DNA from: Eumeta japonica
Lineage: Eukaryota > Arthropoda > Insecta > Lepidoptera > Psychidae
DNA: 64,000 bases
Assembly: GCA_005406025.1 (NCBI GenBank)
Contig: BGZK01000719.1
Coordinates: 62,001-126,000, forward strand
Direction: 5' to 3'
Shown: positions 46,401 to 58,589 of the stretch, in pieces
Position numbering within the stretch: the first letter of the stretch is position 1
Layout of the letters: the number at the start of each line of letters is the position of its first letter
Position numbers and translations under genes: made by a program
Notes under the pieces: generated by a model
The model's database searches: none
Seen by the model: the letters and a program-made list of their open reading frames with translations, nothing else
Told to the model about the DNA's origin: nothing

Positions 46401-47984
46401 GAGCGTATTGATTGATTGATTTGACTCGAGCCAAACTGAGCTATCAGTTCTGTGCTTCAGAGAGCATTGAAGCCTTCGGTTTTGGACATTGTCAAACCGC
46501 TTGATCTAAAATTAAAATAAGAGTATGTACAAGGTAAAACCTCATCAGTGGAGTAAAAATTGATAAAAATATTAAAAGATAAAAAATAAATTATAAGAGA
46601 TTATTCATTTTCTTTGCGTTAATTTTTCCTGTCTCTGTTTCCACCATATTTGAGAAGAAGCCATCAAATTCAATAATAAACATTCCTCCCGGCATCCTAA
46701 TAAAGTGCCTGTCGTTGCACTCGTCCGGAGGCATTAAGCTCTTGTTTTATTTCACACTTCCACCACCATATTTCGAAATGAAAAGATGGACTACCTAATT
46801 TATGATTTTATTACAACAACATACATTCATGATACTGTACCGTTATGAATAAAGCTCAAAATTTCGTTATTGATTTTCACATCTGTAATTAAATTATCGA
46901 ACTAAGTATTATAAAGTGTTTAAAATTATATTTTAATAACAAAATTACATTGTGGTGCTCCCATCTCAGCTTTATAAGAATCTTACTACGATCAAAACAA
47001 GTAATATTTCAAAGGTAAGCGGGCTTCCATTATGAGTTAATGGTTTTAAAAATTTTTGTCGAACAATACGACACAAGTATTAGGTTAAGGTTCGAAAATT
47101 AGGGTCTATGAGTAGTTTACTAGTCCCGTATACAGGGCTCGACATGGCAAACATTTATTCGGTAGCTCAAATTCCCATCATAGATATTATTAATGAGATC
47201 ATTTCATGATGCTCGCTATGAAGATAACCACGTTGTAATGATTTTCAACGCCCATCGAAAAAATGACTTACAACAATATGCAGGTGAGAATGGAGACTGT
47301 AGCCTAATTCATTACCTCCTTCCTTTTTGAGGTTCTGTAGCAAAAATGTAACCTTAACTTGTCTTCCTTTTTGTCTATGTGTCCATGGATATGTCACAAA
47401 ATTATATCTCCACAATTTTTTTACCGATTCTAATGAAGCTGAACAAACAAGTGTCTTAGTGAGCTGCCATACAATTACTTGTAAAGTAGACACGAAAAAA
47501 AAATTACCTGAAATTGGCTTAATTTTCCATACGAATAATTAAGAGATGAGAATTTTATTTTGCACTCTTCATTCCGAGGAGTGTCACTAGACAGATATGT
47601 AAAAAAAAGTTATTAGATGAGTTTTTACTCTGGGGTGTATATTTCACGGTTAATTAGCTTCCAAAGTTGTGAACTTTCTGTCCGCCTCTCATCTAACTTT
47701 TTTATCATGTTTCTTGTAATCTGAAAAATAAATACTAAAGCTTAACAAATAATATTGAAAGAAAATTATTTGGACAAAGACTGTTATAAATCTATTAGAA
47801 CTCCACAGTTTCAGTTGTCAATGGCAACAGTCTAATCACCCACATTATCGACAGGCATTCGGATTACAATACCATAGATACAGTCACCGTTCAAGGGTGT
47901 GTTTTAGCCTATATTATTTTTTTTTTTTGGACGTGCTAACATCTTATAAATTGATGAACGCCAGCTGCACGCACGAAAAAGCAT
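46401..47984. other. AT-rich noncoding
   Basis: Two overlapping frames on opposite strands at 47245-47542 have no domain; the TTTTTGTCTATGTGTCCATG and CCTCCTTCCTTTTTGAGG words there suggest a decayed dispersed repeat. No gene supported. Confidence 0.4.
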
Positions 47985-48140
47985 GACTCATTGTCACGTT
48001 CCGCCTGAGCCGAGCGTGCGAGCGAGAGCGCGGAACAAGTGCTAGAGAAGCACGATCGGTCTAAGCGTTCGGCTTGTGACGCATCAATCTCTCTTCACTC
48101 CATCGGCCGATGCGTCCGAGTAGAAGAGAGACAGCGGCCG
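47985..48140. promoter_or_regulatory. CpG-rich block with AP-1-like site
   Basis: TGACTCATTGTCACGTTCCG opens a CpG-rich block with GCGTGCGAGCGAGAGCG and AGAGAGACAGCGGCCGC. The TGACTCAT...CGTT...CCGAGCG order is shared with the block inside the candidate TIR element at 7227-7255, so it may be a dispersed element rather than a unique regulatory site. Confidence 0.3.
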
Positions 48141-48575
48141 CACACAACCTACACGTGAACTGTTTACTGTTTACAACTGAAGTGAAAAGTTAATGTGGTT
48201 TCTATTGTTTATTACAGCAATTAATTCCTTCTTTGGATTATGCAAAAAAATGATTCAGTGATAATCATTCAATTTAGTTCATAAAAGTATGCTATTCTTC
48301 ATCTATGTTTTCTTATGACGTAAAATTATTGTCCATAAACCGAGTTTACAGACAACCAATTTTTAATTTTAAAGTATGATGCGTACTCTTAATCAAGTTT
48401 AGTACGATTGTAAATTTCATGTCATTTCTATCAACTGGATATGGAAGTGCATAACCAGTGCTAGCTTAATTTAAGATACTATGAATGTTAATACTACAAA
48501 CCGATATTACGACTTAAACCAAACCGAGCTATAATCAAATAGATATTTGATATCGTTTTACTTTTTGAACATAAA

Positions 48576-48713
48576 ATGGAACATTCTTCAGAGGGAAAGC
48601 GCGATCCGGCCGACCGGTCAGAAGCGCAAAAAGATCAAAACGCACCAGAACAAAAACAGAAAGGAAAAACCTTATCCGCCGAGGGCACAACAGAGAACAA
48701 ACGGTCTTGTTAG
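48576..48713 (+). other. Short open frame of 45 codons, hydrophilic
   Basis: ATG at 48576 (context AAAATGG) opens MEHSSEGKRDPADRSEAQKD and continues with Q/K/E-rich sequence to a TAG. First-position GC is high, a weak coding sign, but another plus-strand frame (48547-48729) is also open. It could be a short ORF in a GC-rich regulatory block. Confidence 0.2.
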
Positions 48714-48739
48714 TGCAAAATCACCATAACTAGTGTACG

Positions 48740-48930
48740 CGGATAAATCACGCGTGTTAGTTGATATCCGCGGCGCCCGCCCGAGGCCGCGGCCGCCCGC
48801 CCCCACTAACGGATTCTTAATTTCATGCTCCGCTCGCTCGCCGCCCCACGTGCCTGTTTATGGTCGCGATTCTACTTTCTGTCTACGGCCGATTCGCTTT
48901 TCGCTTTCCGTGTTTGTTCATCCGTCAACT
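48740..48930. promoter_or_regulatory. CpG-rich island
   Basis: GATATCCGCGGCGCCCGCCC and GGCCGCGGCCGCCCGCCCCC are flanked by GTTAGT and its complement ACTAAC. An 83-codon frame crosses it with proline/arginine runs explained by the GC content. Candidate regulatory DNA. Confidence 0.3.
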
Positions 48931-50679
48931 CTTAGAACGGTGATCTTTGGACATACTTTTGTTATCTTTTACGAAGCTTTGTGATTCACGGTTTTGTCTA
49001 ACAAACACGTTGTCATTAATCTATGAAATACAGTTCTTTTTTTTGTGACTTTAAACAAGAAATATTTTTTCTTTGACAGGAATAGAGTTCAGTAAAGTCT
49101 ATAGTCCGTTTACGCGATTTCAGCATTTTAGTATGATTTCGAATTTGTTTCCAAACGAAATTAAAGTGACTAATATTCGAAAACAGCAACTTCATACGTC
49201 AATCTGAATTATATTTATATTTGACTATTTTTAATATCTAGCTGAGCCTGCGATTCTGCATGTCTAGCAATTGAAGAAATTCCTAATTTTTTCATCATTG
49301 AGCGATCTCTTTCTCAGTTAGTTGTCTCGATCCGCATTATAGAATTCTAATATGACTTATCGATTTTTGTTTAATAGTAATATCTGCCATAAAACCAAAG
49401 AAAAGTTTTACTACTATCGCGCGCAAAAATTACACACTCATATTTACATTCCGGTGGTCTATAGTGAGAAAATATGACATCGATTCTCGTCGTGGTCGGC
49501 TATGAGTCGTGGTCTCATTGCGGTCTACGATTAGGTCAAAAGATATGTCCGCTTACTATTCAACAATTCGTTGCAACAAGCGTACAATTTCAACACAAAT
49601 TAAAACCGAATCAAAATTTATATAAAAATATATCTACGTAAATAGGCAGAAAAACGAATTCAGAGAATTGAAGAAATAAATAACAACATTTTTTTTCATC
49701 TATCTGCACTATGATACCGCACATTCGTAGAAAAGTAGAAAACAAACGCCGCCTTTTCCGGCGCATCTGTTACGATTAATTTGTCGCGTATCCATTCGCC
49801 GAGTCGAAACGTGTTTATCCGCCGGCCGATCCCCGAAATCCGGACGCGAGTGTTGACAGATGTCGGTGTTCATTCACGGGCGTTGCGGCCCGTCGGATTT
49901 GCAGTCCGACTGCTAAATCGTGCATATTCGAAACGAGCGACAGTTGTTATCCATACAATGAAAATTGGCTAAATGCGTGTTCGTATGTGTATATCTAGAT
50001 CATTTAATTTAGTTTAAATGTTTAATGATCACAATTAAATTACTGTATTGTTCACATGTAGGCATTTTCTAAAATTACACACGTTTTTAATATGCGAGCA
50101 GTCAATCGCGTTGGTAAATAATTAACCATTGCCTATACATTGTGTGCAGCATTTTTTTGTTATATTTTAGGAATACACAAAACATGTATTAATTTACGTG
50201 TTTGTTCTTGTATTAAAATGCTATATTTTTGTACTGAGCGGATTTGTATTCTTTATTGGTACCGAGAATTAACCGCCGGGTATGGAATGCTATTTCACTG
50301 TCTCTACTTGTACTACCACTAATACTAACACTTTGTACTCGTTTCATATTATTTAGATATGTAACATATATAATATATCATATTCAATTTTAGTTTGGTC
50401 AAATTTGATATTAACAAGATATTTTTATATGTCTAGCATCCTATCGTACTTACTCTATAATATAATGCCATTTAGAGACGAAATATAGGTCACACGGAAT
50501 GAACATATTCTATTAAAATACATTGTGGTTTTGAAGGCTACGAAAAGAAAAATAACGGGAAAAATCTAAAACATCATAATCGTTTCAGTATCATCTTTTA
50601 CATTACAACTCATAAAAGAAAATAGTAAAGGACCTTGTGACAGTTAAATTATTTCACCGATCATAACCAGACCGGAACG
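48931..50679. other. AT-rich noncoding with a CpG patch at 49740-49940
   Basis: The patch keeps a 63-codon plus frame open (49781-49972), but its codon-position GC is flat, unlike real coding DNA, so I read it as noncoding. The rest shows nothing recognisable. Confidence 0.4.
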
Positions 50680-51240
50680 ATAAAATTAACTGGAACCATG
50701 CACCTAGTCGGATAAAGCGATCGTCTACTTTTTAGGTGGGCCGCAAGTTTCCTTTTTCTACGGATCCGGAATAAAATCCCATTAGGCTATACGGTGCAGA
50801 CAAATTGGATCAATCTCTCCGGCACGTCGTTGCAAGGAGATTAGCTCAGATTACCAGAAACAGAGAGAGAGTGGGTCGCACCCGGCCGCCGACACGCATC
50901 GGATCTAGTTTACCTCGTTCCTCCCTCCAACTGTGGATAACTTCTCCCCGATCTGTCATATAAATAAATTGTTGCGCCTCTTTATTGCCGCCGGTTTACG
51001 CCGCCGTTGCCGCGCCGTGTTATCGTCTTTGGGAATTCCTTTATTTTCCTTACATTTTTTTTTCCTTGTGAAGTGTTCTGTCGAGAAATCACTTCGTATA
51101 ATCAAATGTTTTCCTTGGGAGTTGGAAAAGTAAAGCACCAGACGGCAGATATGATATTGCGTTGCGTTATTCATCATCGCTGACATCAGACTACAAGTAA
51201 CGGTCTGGTTGATGATCACGAACGCTGTCATGCTCGCTAC
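50680..51240. promoter_or_regulatory. Mixed-GC block with Hox-like sites, candidate enhancer
   Basis: Contains CTCTTTATTGCCGCCGG (TTTATTG, Abd-B/Caudal type), CATATAAATAAATTG, a GAGAGAGAGTGGGTCG GAGA-type run and CGTCGTTGCAAGGAGATTAG. Frames on both strands are open across 50933-51231, which argues against any single one being real. Confidence 0.3.
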
Positions 51241-51446
51241 TAGTTCAGAGATTAAGCTCGAAGGATTAAAGAAAGAGCCTTAAAATCGTCCTCGAAAGGC
51301 TTTTAGGACGGTCTCTGTACACTAAGGCATGGATGGACTCGAGCATTATGTCGAAACATATAATTTGAAACCTGTTTTATCTATTTATATTTTATTACAG
51401 TATAAATTTTATACCAGTGAGCTATTATGGCTGTTGTTTGTTTCGA
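51241..51446. other. Noncoding, nothing recognised
   Basis: No frame, RNA or repeat recognised. Confidence 0.4.
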
Positions 51447-51620
51447 TATGGACCGACTTCAATAAAAAGAAGTTAGCGATTCGTCTATACATTTTCTGAG
51501 TATAACGAACAATGACTCCTCAATTTGTGAACCGATTCTAAATATTCCTTTTTTATTGAAAATAGTTTATTTTCGAAGTGGTCCCAATTACATTCCAATA
51601 AGATCTGACGATGGAATAAT
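51447..51620 (-). repeat. Dispersed repeat starting ACCGACTTCAA
   Basis: ACCGACTTCAATAAAAAGAA, TTTGTGAACCGATTCTAAAT, TTATTTTCGAAGTGGTCCCA and AATAAGATCTGACGATGG follow the order of a very common lepidopteran repeat (ACCGACTTCAAAAAAAGGAG, GACCGATTT, GTGGTCCCATT, GAGATCTGA). It is the reverse orientation of the ends at 25165-25210 and 29905-29950. Noncoding and degraded. Confidence 0.5.
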
Positions 51621-53944
51621 ATACGTAGAAGAGGCAGAGGAATTCCTCAACTTATGGCAGCACGCACAATACTCTTCGTTTATTCTGTAATGGATCACGT
51701 ACGATAGTGTAATCGCGAAGTCATTGTGCGACTGACAGCGTCCGGATAAACAATAAATAATTGCAATGACAGCGATCAATTAAAAAAATAATAAGAGATA
51801 ACGAAACTTATGAATCACCTAAATTTATAAGCTTATCAATATGAAACGTGAGCATTGATTTCTGTTAAAAAGATATCAATAACTGATATAACGATGAAAA
51901 AGCACATCAGACAATTTAAATATGACGACACCACCGTCGACGAATGTCTGCGTTCACGCATCTAGCGTGTCTTTAACGGGCATTAACTCCTAAATTGTAA
52001 ATACTGCATTAGTAAAGTTGTTTAAGATCTACTTGACTCGGTAGTTCTAGTGTGTTTAGATATTTGTTAAACCTGAAAAAAATATTTTATATTATTTTCA
52101 TGTAAAGATTTATAAAAGGTACGTTTTTGGAAGATCGATTGATGTTCTTTATTTTTGCTGGCAATACTGATACGTTTCTCTATTAGATGAATCTATCTGT
52201 TGAAATAACTGTAGATACTAGAGTAGGGACCTCGCGGAACCACTAATAAATGACTCTTTTGGAAACTTGTCTTTATATTTTTATGTTATGCACTTTTGAT
52301 TTAATAATTTTATAATGATCTAGTTAATTTGACTCTACTGTCAGTTCGTTAATATCTAATATCAATTTCCTCGATACTTTACGTTCCACGCAATTCCTAT
52401 TCGTAATATTTAAATAGACTAGACACGTAATTACTCAGCATGGATCTGTTACACTGATTTTGAGAAAATAGAAGAATTATTCGCCGGTGATTGCGGAAAA
52501 AGTCACGAAAGTTTTGAATTCAATGCCTTTGAGATATCTTGGAAACACTGCATCTAATGTCGTTTCAAATCCATTTGCATCTGGCCTCGGATCGTTATTG
52601 ATAATTAGATAAAATTATTTTTGATGAATCGCCATTAAAGGTAAGGATGTATTTGTCTCTATCGGAACATTTGCTACGGCGCTCCATTAGTAAAAATTCA
52701 TAGATGTTCACAAGTTATGGACTGACACACCGTCACACACGTGAAATAGCGAAAATGTAAGAGACGAAGTGCTAGGGAAGTGTTCAGTATGGATACTTAA
52801 ATGGCAGCGGCAAGTCAAGACAAGCCGACGAAACGCGAGGCGACCTGAAACGAGCAGGTCTATTCTGTAAATATTATAATGATATTAAAAGAGTGGTTTA
52901 AAATATACAGAATAGATCACCAGGAATCGCGTTTTCTTGTTAATGAAAATGCCCATTAATCGTTACTGGATGGCGTAAGAGTTTGCCGGATTCGATCATA
53001 GGATCTGTTGAATTAAAGAATGTATATCACACCGATTTTTTGGGAAAATGCGTTGTTGCACGAGCAGTTCAAAGTTGAGTAACTAGATATGAAAAAATCT
53101 TCGAAGGAGTTATGTTACTAGTTGTGCGCTACCATTATTATCTTATCATCGCGTTTAAGTTCTTGTCAACATATTAACAAAAACGAAGATAACATAGCAT
53201 ATAACAACTTATATACATTGTTGTTGAAATATGATTTGACATTACAAGAAGGATTACAAAAGCAAATCCAGCAAAAAGCATAAGCCCCCATATCAAAAAA
53301 GAAAAAAGATTTTGAGAAAATATTAAAAAGGGCAATGGTTGCATAGAAAAGGGAAAAAAATAGCGGAAAATATTTGTTTTTTTTTAAGAATATTTGTTGA
53401 CAATAAAACTGTGTTAAGTACAGAGACAGAAAGAGCCGCTTAGTCGATTAGCAGATAACATATAATAATTAATGTTATTTGCATCCTATGATCTAATCAT
53501 AAATATATATTCATATTAATTTTACTTAAAGTAATAATTTGAAGTAAATATATTACACGAGACATATGATATATCTCACATATAATAAAAGGTAATATGT
53601 AAGTAAATAAATTAGTTATTTATTGTAGTCCCATTTGATTGTAATTAATTTAATTACATTGAAAGGCAAACTATTTTTGAAGTGACTAAATTACTAGATG
53701 AGATCTCATTGAAATTGAAACCGATTAGATGTGTCATACCAAAAAAGAAAAATATTGGAAATCTACTCAAAACATGGAATAGGAAATAAAGAAAACTAGA
53801 TCTTTAAGGCCACCTTTCGAAACAAGTCCACTTGTTTCTAAGGTTTTGGAGGTCACCCAAAGAGGGTTACGAGTACAAGGGTTAGGAGAGGAGATGTGAG
53901 CTTGAATTATAAAAATGTTCAAAAATTATTTATCATAAACTCTA
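51621..53944. other. AT-rich noncoding
   Basis: No supported gene or repeat boundary. A short GC-richer run at 52800-52860 is the only outlier. Confidence 0.45.
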
Positions 53945-54290
53945 TATCTGTATAAATAAAAATCGATTGCCACATGTATGATGGTGTATCACTCAGCATA
54001 TACGTTTTTACAGTTTTGTGTCTGTCTGTTTATCCGGTATATCTTCGGGACAGCTAAACTGTCCCAATGCGACGTTTTAGAATTTACAAGATATGTAATT
54101 CATTTTTTTTTGGGCTGCGTAAGAATTATCAAGAACCATTATAGATTATCAAACCTTAATTTAATTTAGTATGTATATAGCTGAAAATCAAATAAAGAAT
54201 ATAACTACACATTTTTTAAGCTCTCATGAGAATTAGTAAGAACCTTTGTAGTTTAACTGATATCAATGAAAATTGGTATGGAGATAGCTG

Positions 54291-54460
54291 AATAAATAGC
54301 CCTGGGGCAGCGGATGGTTTCACAAGCGTATCCGAGGCTCCAGAGGGAAAAGACGAGAAAGACACCATGGGGTTTTAGTCGGTAGCAGTCCGACACAACT
54401 CGGTCGGGCATCCCCAAGACTCGAATACTCATGAAGAATTCTTCATTAAAAAAAAAATGA
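54291..54460 (+). mobile_element. 5'-truncated retroelement 3' end with 9-bp target duplication
   Basis: AGATAGCTG at 54282-54290 is repeated exactly at 54461-54469. Between them lies a GC-rich sequence (TAGCCCTGGGGCAGCGG, GGGGTTTTAGTCGGTAGCAG, GGTCGGGCATCCCCAAGAC) ending in ten As (54448-54457) and TGA. A target duplication plus a poly(A) end is the signature of target-primed reverse transcription. The internal motif GGGGTTTTAGTCGGTA is one I associate with 3' untranslated regions of lepidopteran LINEs. The 74-codon minus frame 54253-54477 is its shadow. Confidence 0.75.
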
Positions 54461-54657
54461 AGATAGCTGGAAGTCAATGAAAGGATATATAAAACATTTT
54501 TTAAGTTTCAGTGAGTTACGACCGTTATTATATTAAGTTTATTATATAATATAAAAAGCTTATTATATAGCGATATTAAGGTAACGATCACTAAAAAACC
54601 TTTATTATGAGAAACATACAGACTCCCCATACACTTATTATTTCTTTGTACTTTTAC

Positions 54658-54791
54658 CGTAGGTCCGCCCTGTTAAGCAGGCTTATATTAGTAGTAGCTA
54701 TATCGTTGCGGTTCCCGTACTTGCTCTTGCGCCGCATGTAGTCGTATCCGGTTTCATCCTCGCTCCTGGGTTGTTCCAGTCTCGTTTCGTT
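54658..54791 (-). CDS. Candidate internal exon, protein not identified
   Basis: On the minus strand an acceptor-like CTCCCTTCAATTAAG precedes, and a donor-like GTAAAAGT follows, a 134-nt open segment. It encodes about 44 residues, including RSEDETGYDYMRRKSKYGNR and NDIATTNISLLNRA. GC by codon position is about 48, 41 and 64 percent for positions 1, 2 and 3, a coding-type pattern in an otherwise AT-rich area, and no other long frame crosses it. The composition is charged and hydrophilic, with a YDYM motif, as in cytoplasmic tails, but I do not recognise the family. It lies between the inverted repeat arms, so it is either a genuine exon of a minus-strand gene whose other exons are outside or unrecognised, or an exon fragment captured by a transposon. 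Confidence 0.4.
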
Positions 54792-55124
54792 CTTAATTGA
54801 AGGGAGTTATAATAGTTATTAATAATCCCAATCGCAATAAATAGGACCCCATGTAACTTATCAAATTAATACGATAAAACTGAAAACTTCAGCGAAATTG
54901 ATGGAATAGAAATAATTTTCATTGAATCCTTAGCCACAGATTTCGAAAAAATATTTATATACATCTCTTTACCCTACATCTCTTTCTTTGGGATAAGCTA
55001 TTTCCATGCCACATTTCACCGAAATTGGTAAAATTACAAGGGTTCTTAGTAATATTCACGGAATTCTAAAATATGTATCCTATATACTTCACTGGCTTCC
55101 AGCTATTTATATATATATATATTT

Positions 55125-58100
55125 TTAATTGGTTAAACCATAACATGACTAAACCACTGACCCAATCAATGAAATTTGCCAGAAGGATAACTTTCATCCA
55201 GAAGAGAGGCATTTATTACACATTATTGCCGAGTATGATATCGTAAAATACAGCTGTGTAAAAATAAATAAAAAATAAGCCGCACTAATGTAATAATTGA
55301 AATAAACCCGAAAAGCTTAGTCCACGCAGGTGAAGCATCTGTAAAATTAAACTGATTTAAAAAACACTCTCACATACAAAAAAGACAATACCATCGCATA
55401 GTAACGTAACTCCAGTTTAATTAGTTTTAAAACTAAAATTTGTCTATAAATGAGACTGTGACCGGTAGCGCGATCGAGATCGGAATCAAGAGAAGTAACG
55501 GGACCGAAATCAAAAGTGGGGACAAAGTCGGGATCAATGCCGAGATAGACCGATGTAAAAGATGAAGGAATTTATCCCCTTTTTACATTGGTAAAACCTA
55601 GGACATATCCTGACAGGTCACCTAACGATAGGAGTAGAACAGCATCTACCGGTCCAGATAGTTTATTGTATTTCTAATTGTATTATATAAGTAGAAACAA
55701 TAAATAATACAATATGGAATTTAACGTGAATGTATACAAAGCATGTAGCACATTTAATCATAATGCGCTTGCCCTTAAACTTGAAAGTCACTACACCCGT
55801 TTTTTTCCAACTTACAACATCAGCAGAGAATTGATGAAAAGCGGCATTGTGGAAGACGCTGAGATGCAACCGACAAGTTAAGGAAATTGAACAAAATCTA
55901 CACAGAAGCAGTATCATGATTTACAACTTAAATTATAAAACAATTTCATAATAAGTTTCGTTAAAGGTGTGAAACATCATGTATTTTTTTTCATATTTCC
56001 TTATCGAGTTTTCCATTTCACCCCACTTGCTTTTAATACAGCTCGCCTTTAGGGCGGCGAGGCCAAGACCTCGTAAGGAGTTTGCGCCGAAGACTCGGCG
56101 GATGAAGGGGGCGTTCGATTTTTGTTGTGGGTTTTACCTGGTTCAATTTTTTTTCTTTGACAATTCAACGCGGCAATAACTTTTTCGCAACATTTTAGGC
56201 CAAATTATATCAGTGAAACGTCATATTTGAAATAAAAATTTTAGTTTAAATATTATTACTTTATTAATTTCTACTCGAAGTTTTAAGTTAGTAAAGTTTA
56301 TTTTATCAAATTTGATTTAAATAATACAATACACACTCTAACGATGTAATATGTCAAAATATTGTAATTTAAGTCTAATTTAATTTTACCGAAAAAAGAA
56401 CTTCACAATGTAGTGTAGGAAGAATATTGTTTTAAATGTACTGAAAATGTTCTTACCACTAATTTAATTGAAATTCTGGTACAATTCACAATTGCAATGC
56501 TATACACGCCATGACAGATTTCATCTTACACAAACGTGCAATGTTCCACGAGTTTAATTTGCAAACAAATGCTCGTTTCGAATTTCTATTATTTTATTTC
56601 ATGTTTAATTATACGAAATTCTTCACTCAACAATGGCACCGTAACGAACGAAAGGGAGACACAAATATTTGGAAGGAAAGCGACCGGTATTTAGACCCTA
56701 ATCAGCAATTATTAACCAAATTCCTTCCATTAGAATTTCAATGTGTACATTCCCGCAAATCTAAATAATTACAATGATGAGGGTTTTGTCAGATTTCTCA
56801 TCAGACAATGAGCGCGGTGGTAAAGGCCAGAATGTCAAAAGTTTTCGTAAATACCGCGTAGGACTACAAACTTTTGCCCTGGATGCGGTTTATGGCTGAA
56901 ATGATGAGGCAATAGTGTATTCCAATACATAAATAAGACTTTCGTCATCGTAAGTAATCAAAATTATTAGGCATGAAATAAGATTTTTTTTTTGTTATTA
57001 TTTTCCATATTTTCGATTATTCAGCGGTGAAACGGTGCCCACCGTAATGGGTTTCCACATGATGTCATCATATAGTGAAGGTTAACTGCACCTGGACTGC
57101 GTTTGTCGTAGACGTGTTGTTCACAGTTAACAGTTATTGACTATGTAGTGCCGTAACAAACCACAGGAGCATGGCAGCTAGCATTTACACGTTCAAATTT
57201 GAAATATGAATTTGTTTATCGATTTATTTAAATTGAACCAATAATTCTAGCAATTTGAAACCATATAATAATTTTACCTTAATAATCTGACTACATTCCA
57301 AAAAATGGTGTAATACGCGTCATATATAATGAATGTTTTACATTACGTATTTTGAAGTATTTCCCTATTTCATATTTCAAAAGAATAAGGGAAAAAAAAA
57401 AAGGACGAAATTGGAGTATTTTTATTAAAGTTTATAAATTAATATTATTTCGTAGTTTTAGTTGCAATTAAATTGATTTTGATGATTTAGGTTTTTGTCT
57501 ATAAAAAATAAGATTTGAAATGTTTCATAAAGAATACCTAAACCTTATTTAGGACCATGAACGAACAGCTTTTCCGAACGAGCAACTTTAAAGTTGGCAG
57601 GCTTTTAGCCGCACCGACGGGCTGCCTGAAAAGCCTGTGTGTTTCTTTCAGTGAGTGTCTTTTAACGTGTTTTGGCTTTAACAACAAGTGCTTTTCATGT
57701 GTCAAGTGTAATAAATCTATTAAAAACACTCGGTTGACTAGGGTTGAAGATATCTATTTCAGTTATTCGAACAGTGAACAAAAACATCATTGCTATTTGA
57801 AGACGTCAACCATAGCCTCATCCACATTCAAATTCTTATTTCGGGTGTTTCGAAATGTTTTAATATGATAATATCAATCCAAAGAATAAACATTCTGTAT
57901 ATTATAATAATATTCTCATTAAATAAATACATATTAAAATCATATTCAATATTTACACACCGGCCAAAGCAAAGTCATACTCGTACGCTCCCATGATCTT
58001 TATTTTCCAGACTGAAAGGTTTAGACCTAAAGTTATTTACGCTAATCCAGTGGTTATTGGAGGCAACGATGCAACGACAATCTGCCCTCGGAGGCACAGA

Positions 58101-58589
58101 ACAATTGGCTTAATTTGACTCATATCATTTGCATCTAGAGTTCTAACGCATTTTACTTAGTATGACAGACGGCGCTCACCTCACTCACACAGAACAAGAA
58201 ATTTTCTCTAGTTCTGGTTTTGTTTAGAAACTGTAATTCCGACATCAATACCGACAACGAAATAAGCATTATTGACGAAACACCGGCACTGGCCTGCAGC
58301 CATCGGCGTACATCGAGACTCATACCGCGGCTGCATCTATTCAGAAAGTTGTTGTCTACCCAATAATTTTATTGAGCAGATCGTGTCACCACTGGTAGAT
58401 ACCAGAACTTGATTTACTACTTTTTACGATCGTACGACATGTGTTAACAAAATATGCGCATGCTTAAACAATAGCATTTTTAAAAGAGACGCACAGCGCT
58501 CTCTGTGAATTTTCGGAAGTGCTATTTCTCTTTGCCCGTACACAGCGGCTATTCTATTTTTTTAATCAAGCACGCTCACGCCCGTACAA
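55125..58589. other. AT-rich noncoding with a few notable patches
   Basis: At 55455-55570 a GATCG/GGGATC-rich run followed by AAGATGAAGGAATTTATCCC resembles the inner part of the Helitron family at 31001-31050. At 56039 a good acceptor-like CTTGCTTTTAATACAG leads into a 38-codon open GC-rich frame (FRAARPRPRKEFAPKTRRMK) of unknown nature. At 57557-57868 a 103-codon cysteine-containing plus frame and a 63-codon minus frame overlap, with no domain for either. None is called as a gene. Confidence 0.4.

Larger units (their letters stand above)
53945..55124. mobile_element. Composite of inverted repeat arms with nested insertion
   Basis: The left end TCTATATCTGTATAAATAAA at 53945 resembles starts of lepidopteran nonautonomous elements. 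A ~110-bp unit (TAGCTGGAAGTCAATGAAAG, ACATTTTTTAAG, TTAGTAAGAACCTTTGTAG, TATCAATGAAAATTGGTATG) occurs on the plus strand at about 54178-54290 and restarts at 54463-54505. A matching copy lies in reverse complement at 54990-55112 (CTTAGTAATATTC, CTTCACTGGCTTCCAGCTAT), followed by a (TA)n tract to 55124. The plus copies are interrupted by a 170-bp retroelement. The arms may be the ends of one element or two insertions in opposite orientation. Confidence 0.5.

Noticed and set aside
49781..49972. 63-codon frame in a CpG-rich patch
   Set aside because: Codon-position GC is flat and no domain is visible; better explained by GC content.
54253..54477. 74-codon minus-strand frame
   Set aside because: Lies across the nested retroelement tail and its duplication; shadow frame.
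57557..57868. 103-codon cysteine-containing frame as a zinc-finger gene
   Set aside because: Cysteine spacing fits no known finger, a minus-strand frame overlaps it, and length is within chance expectation.
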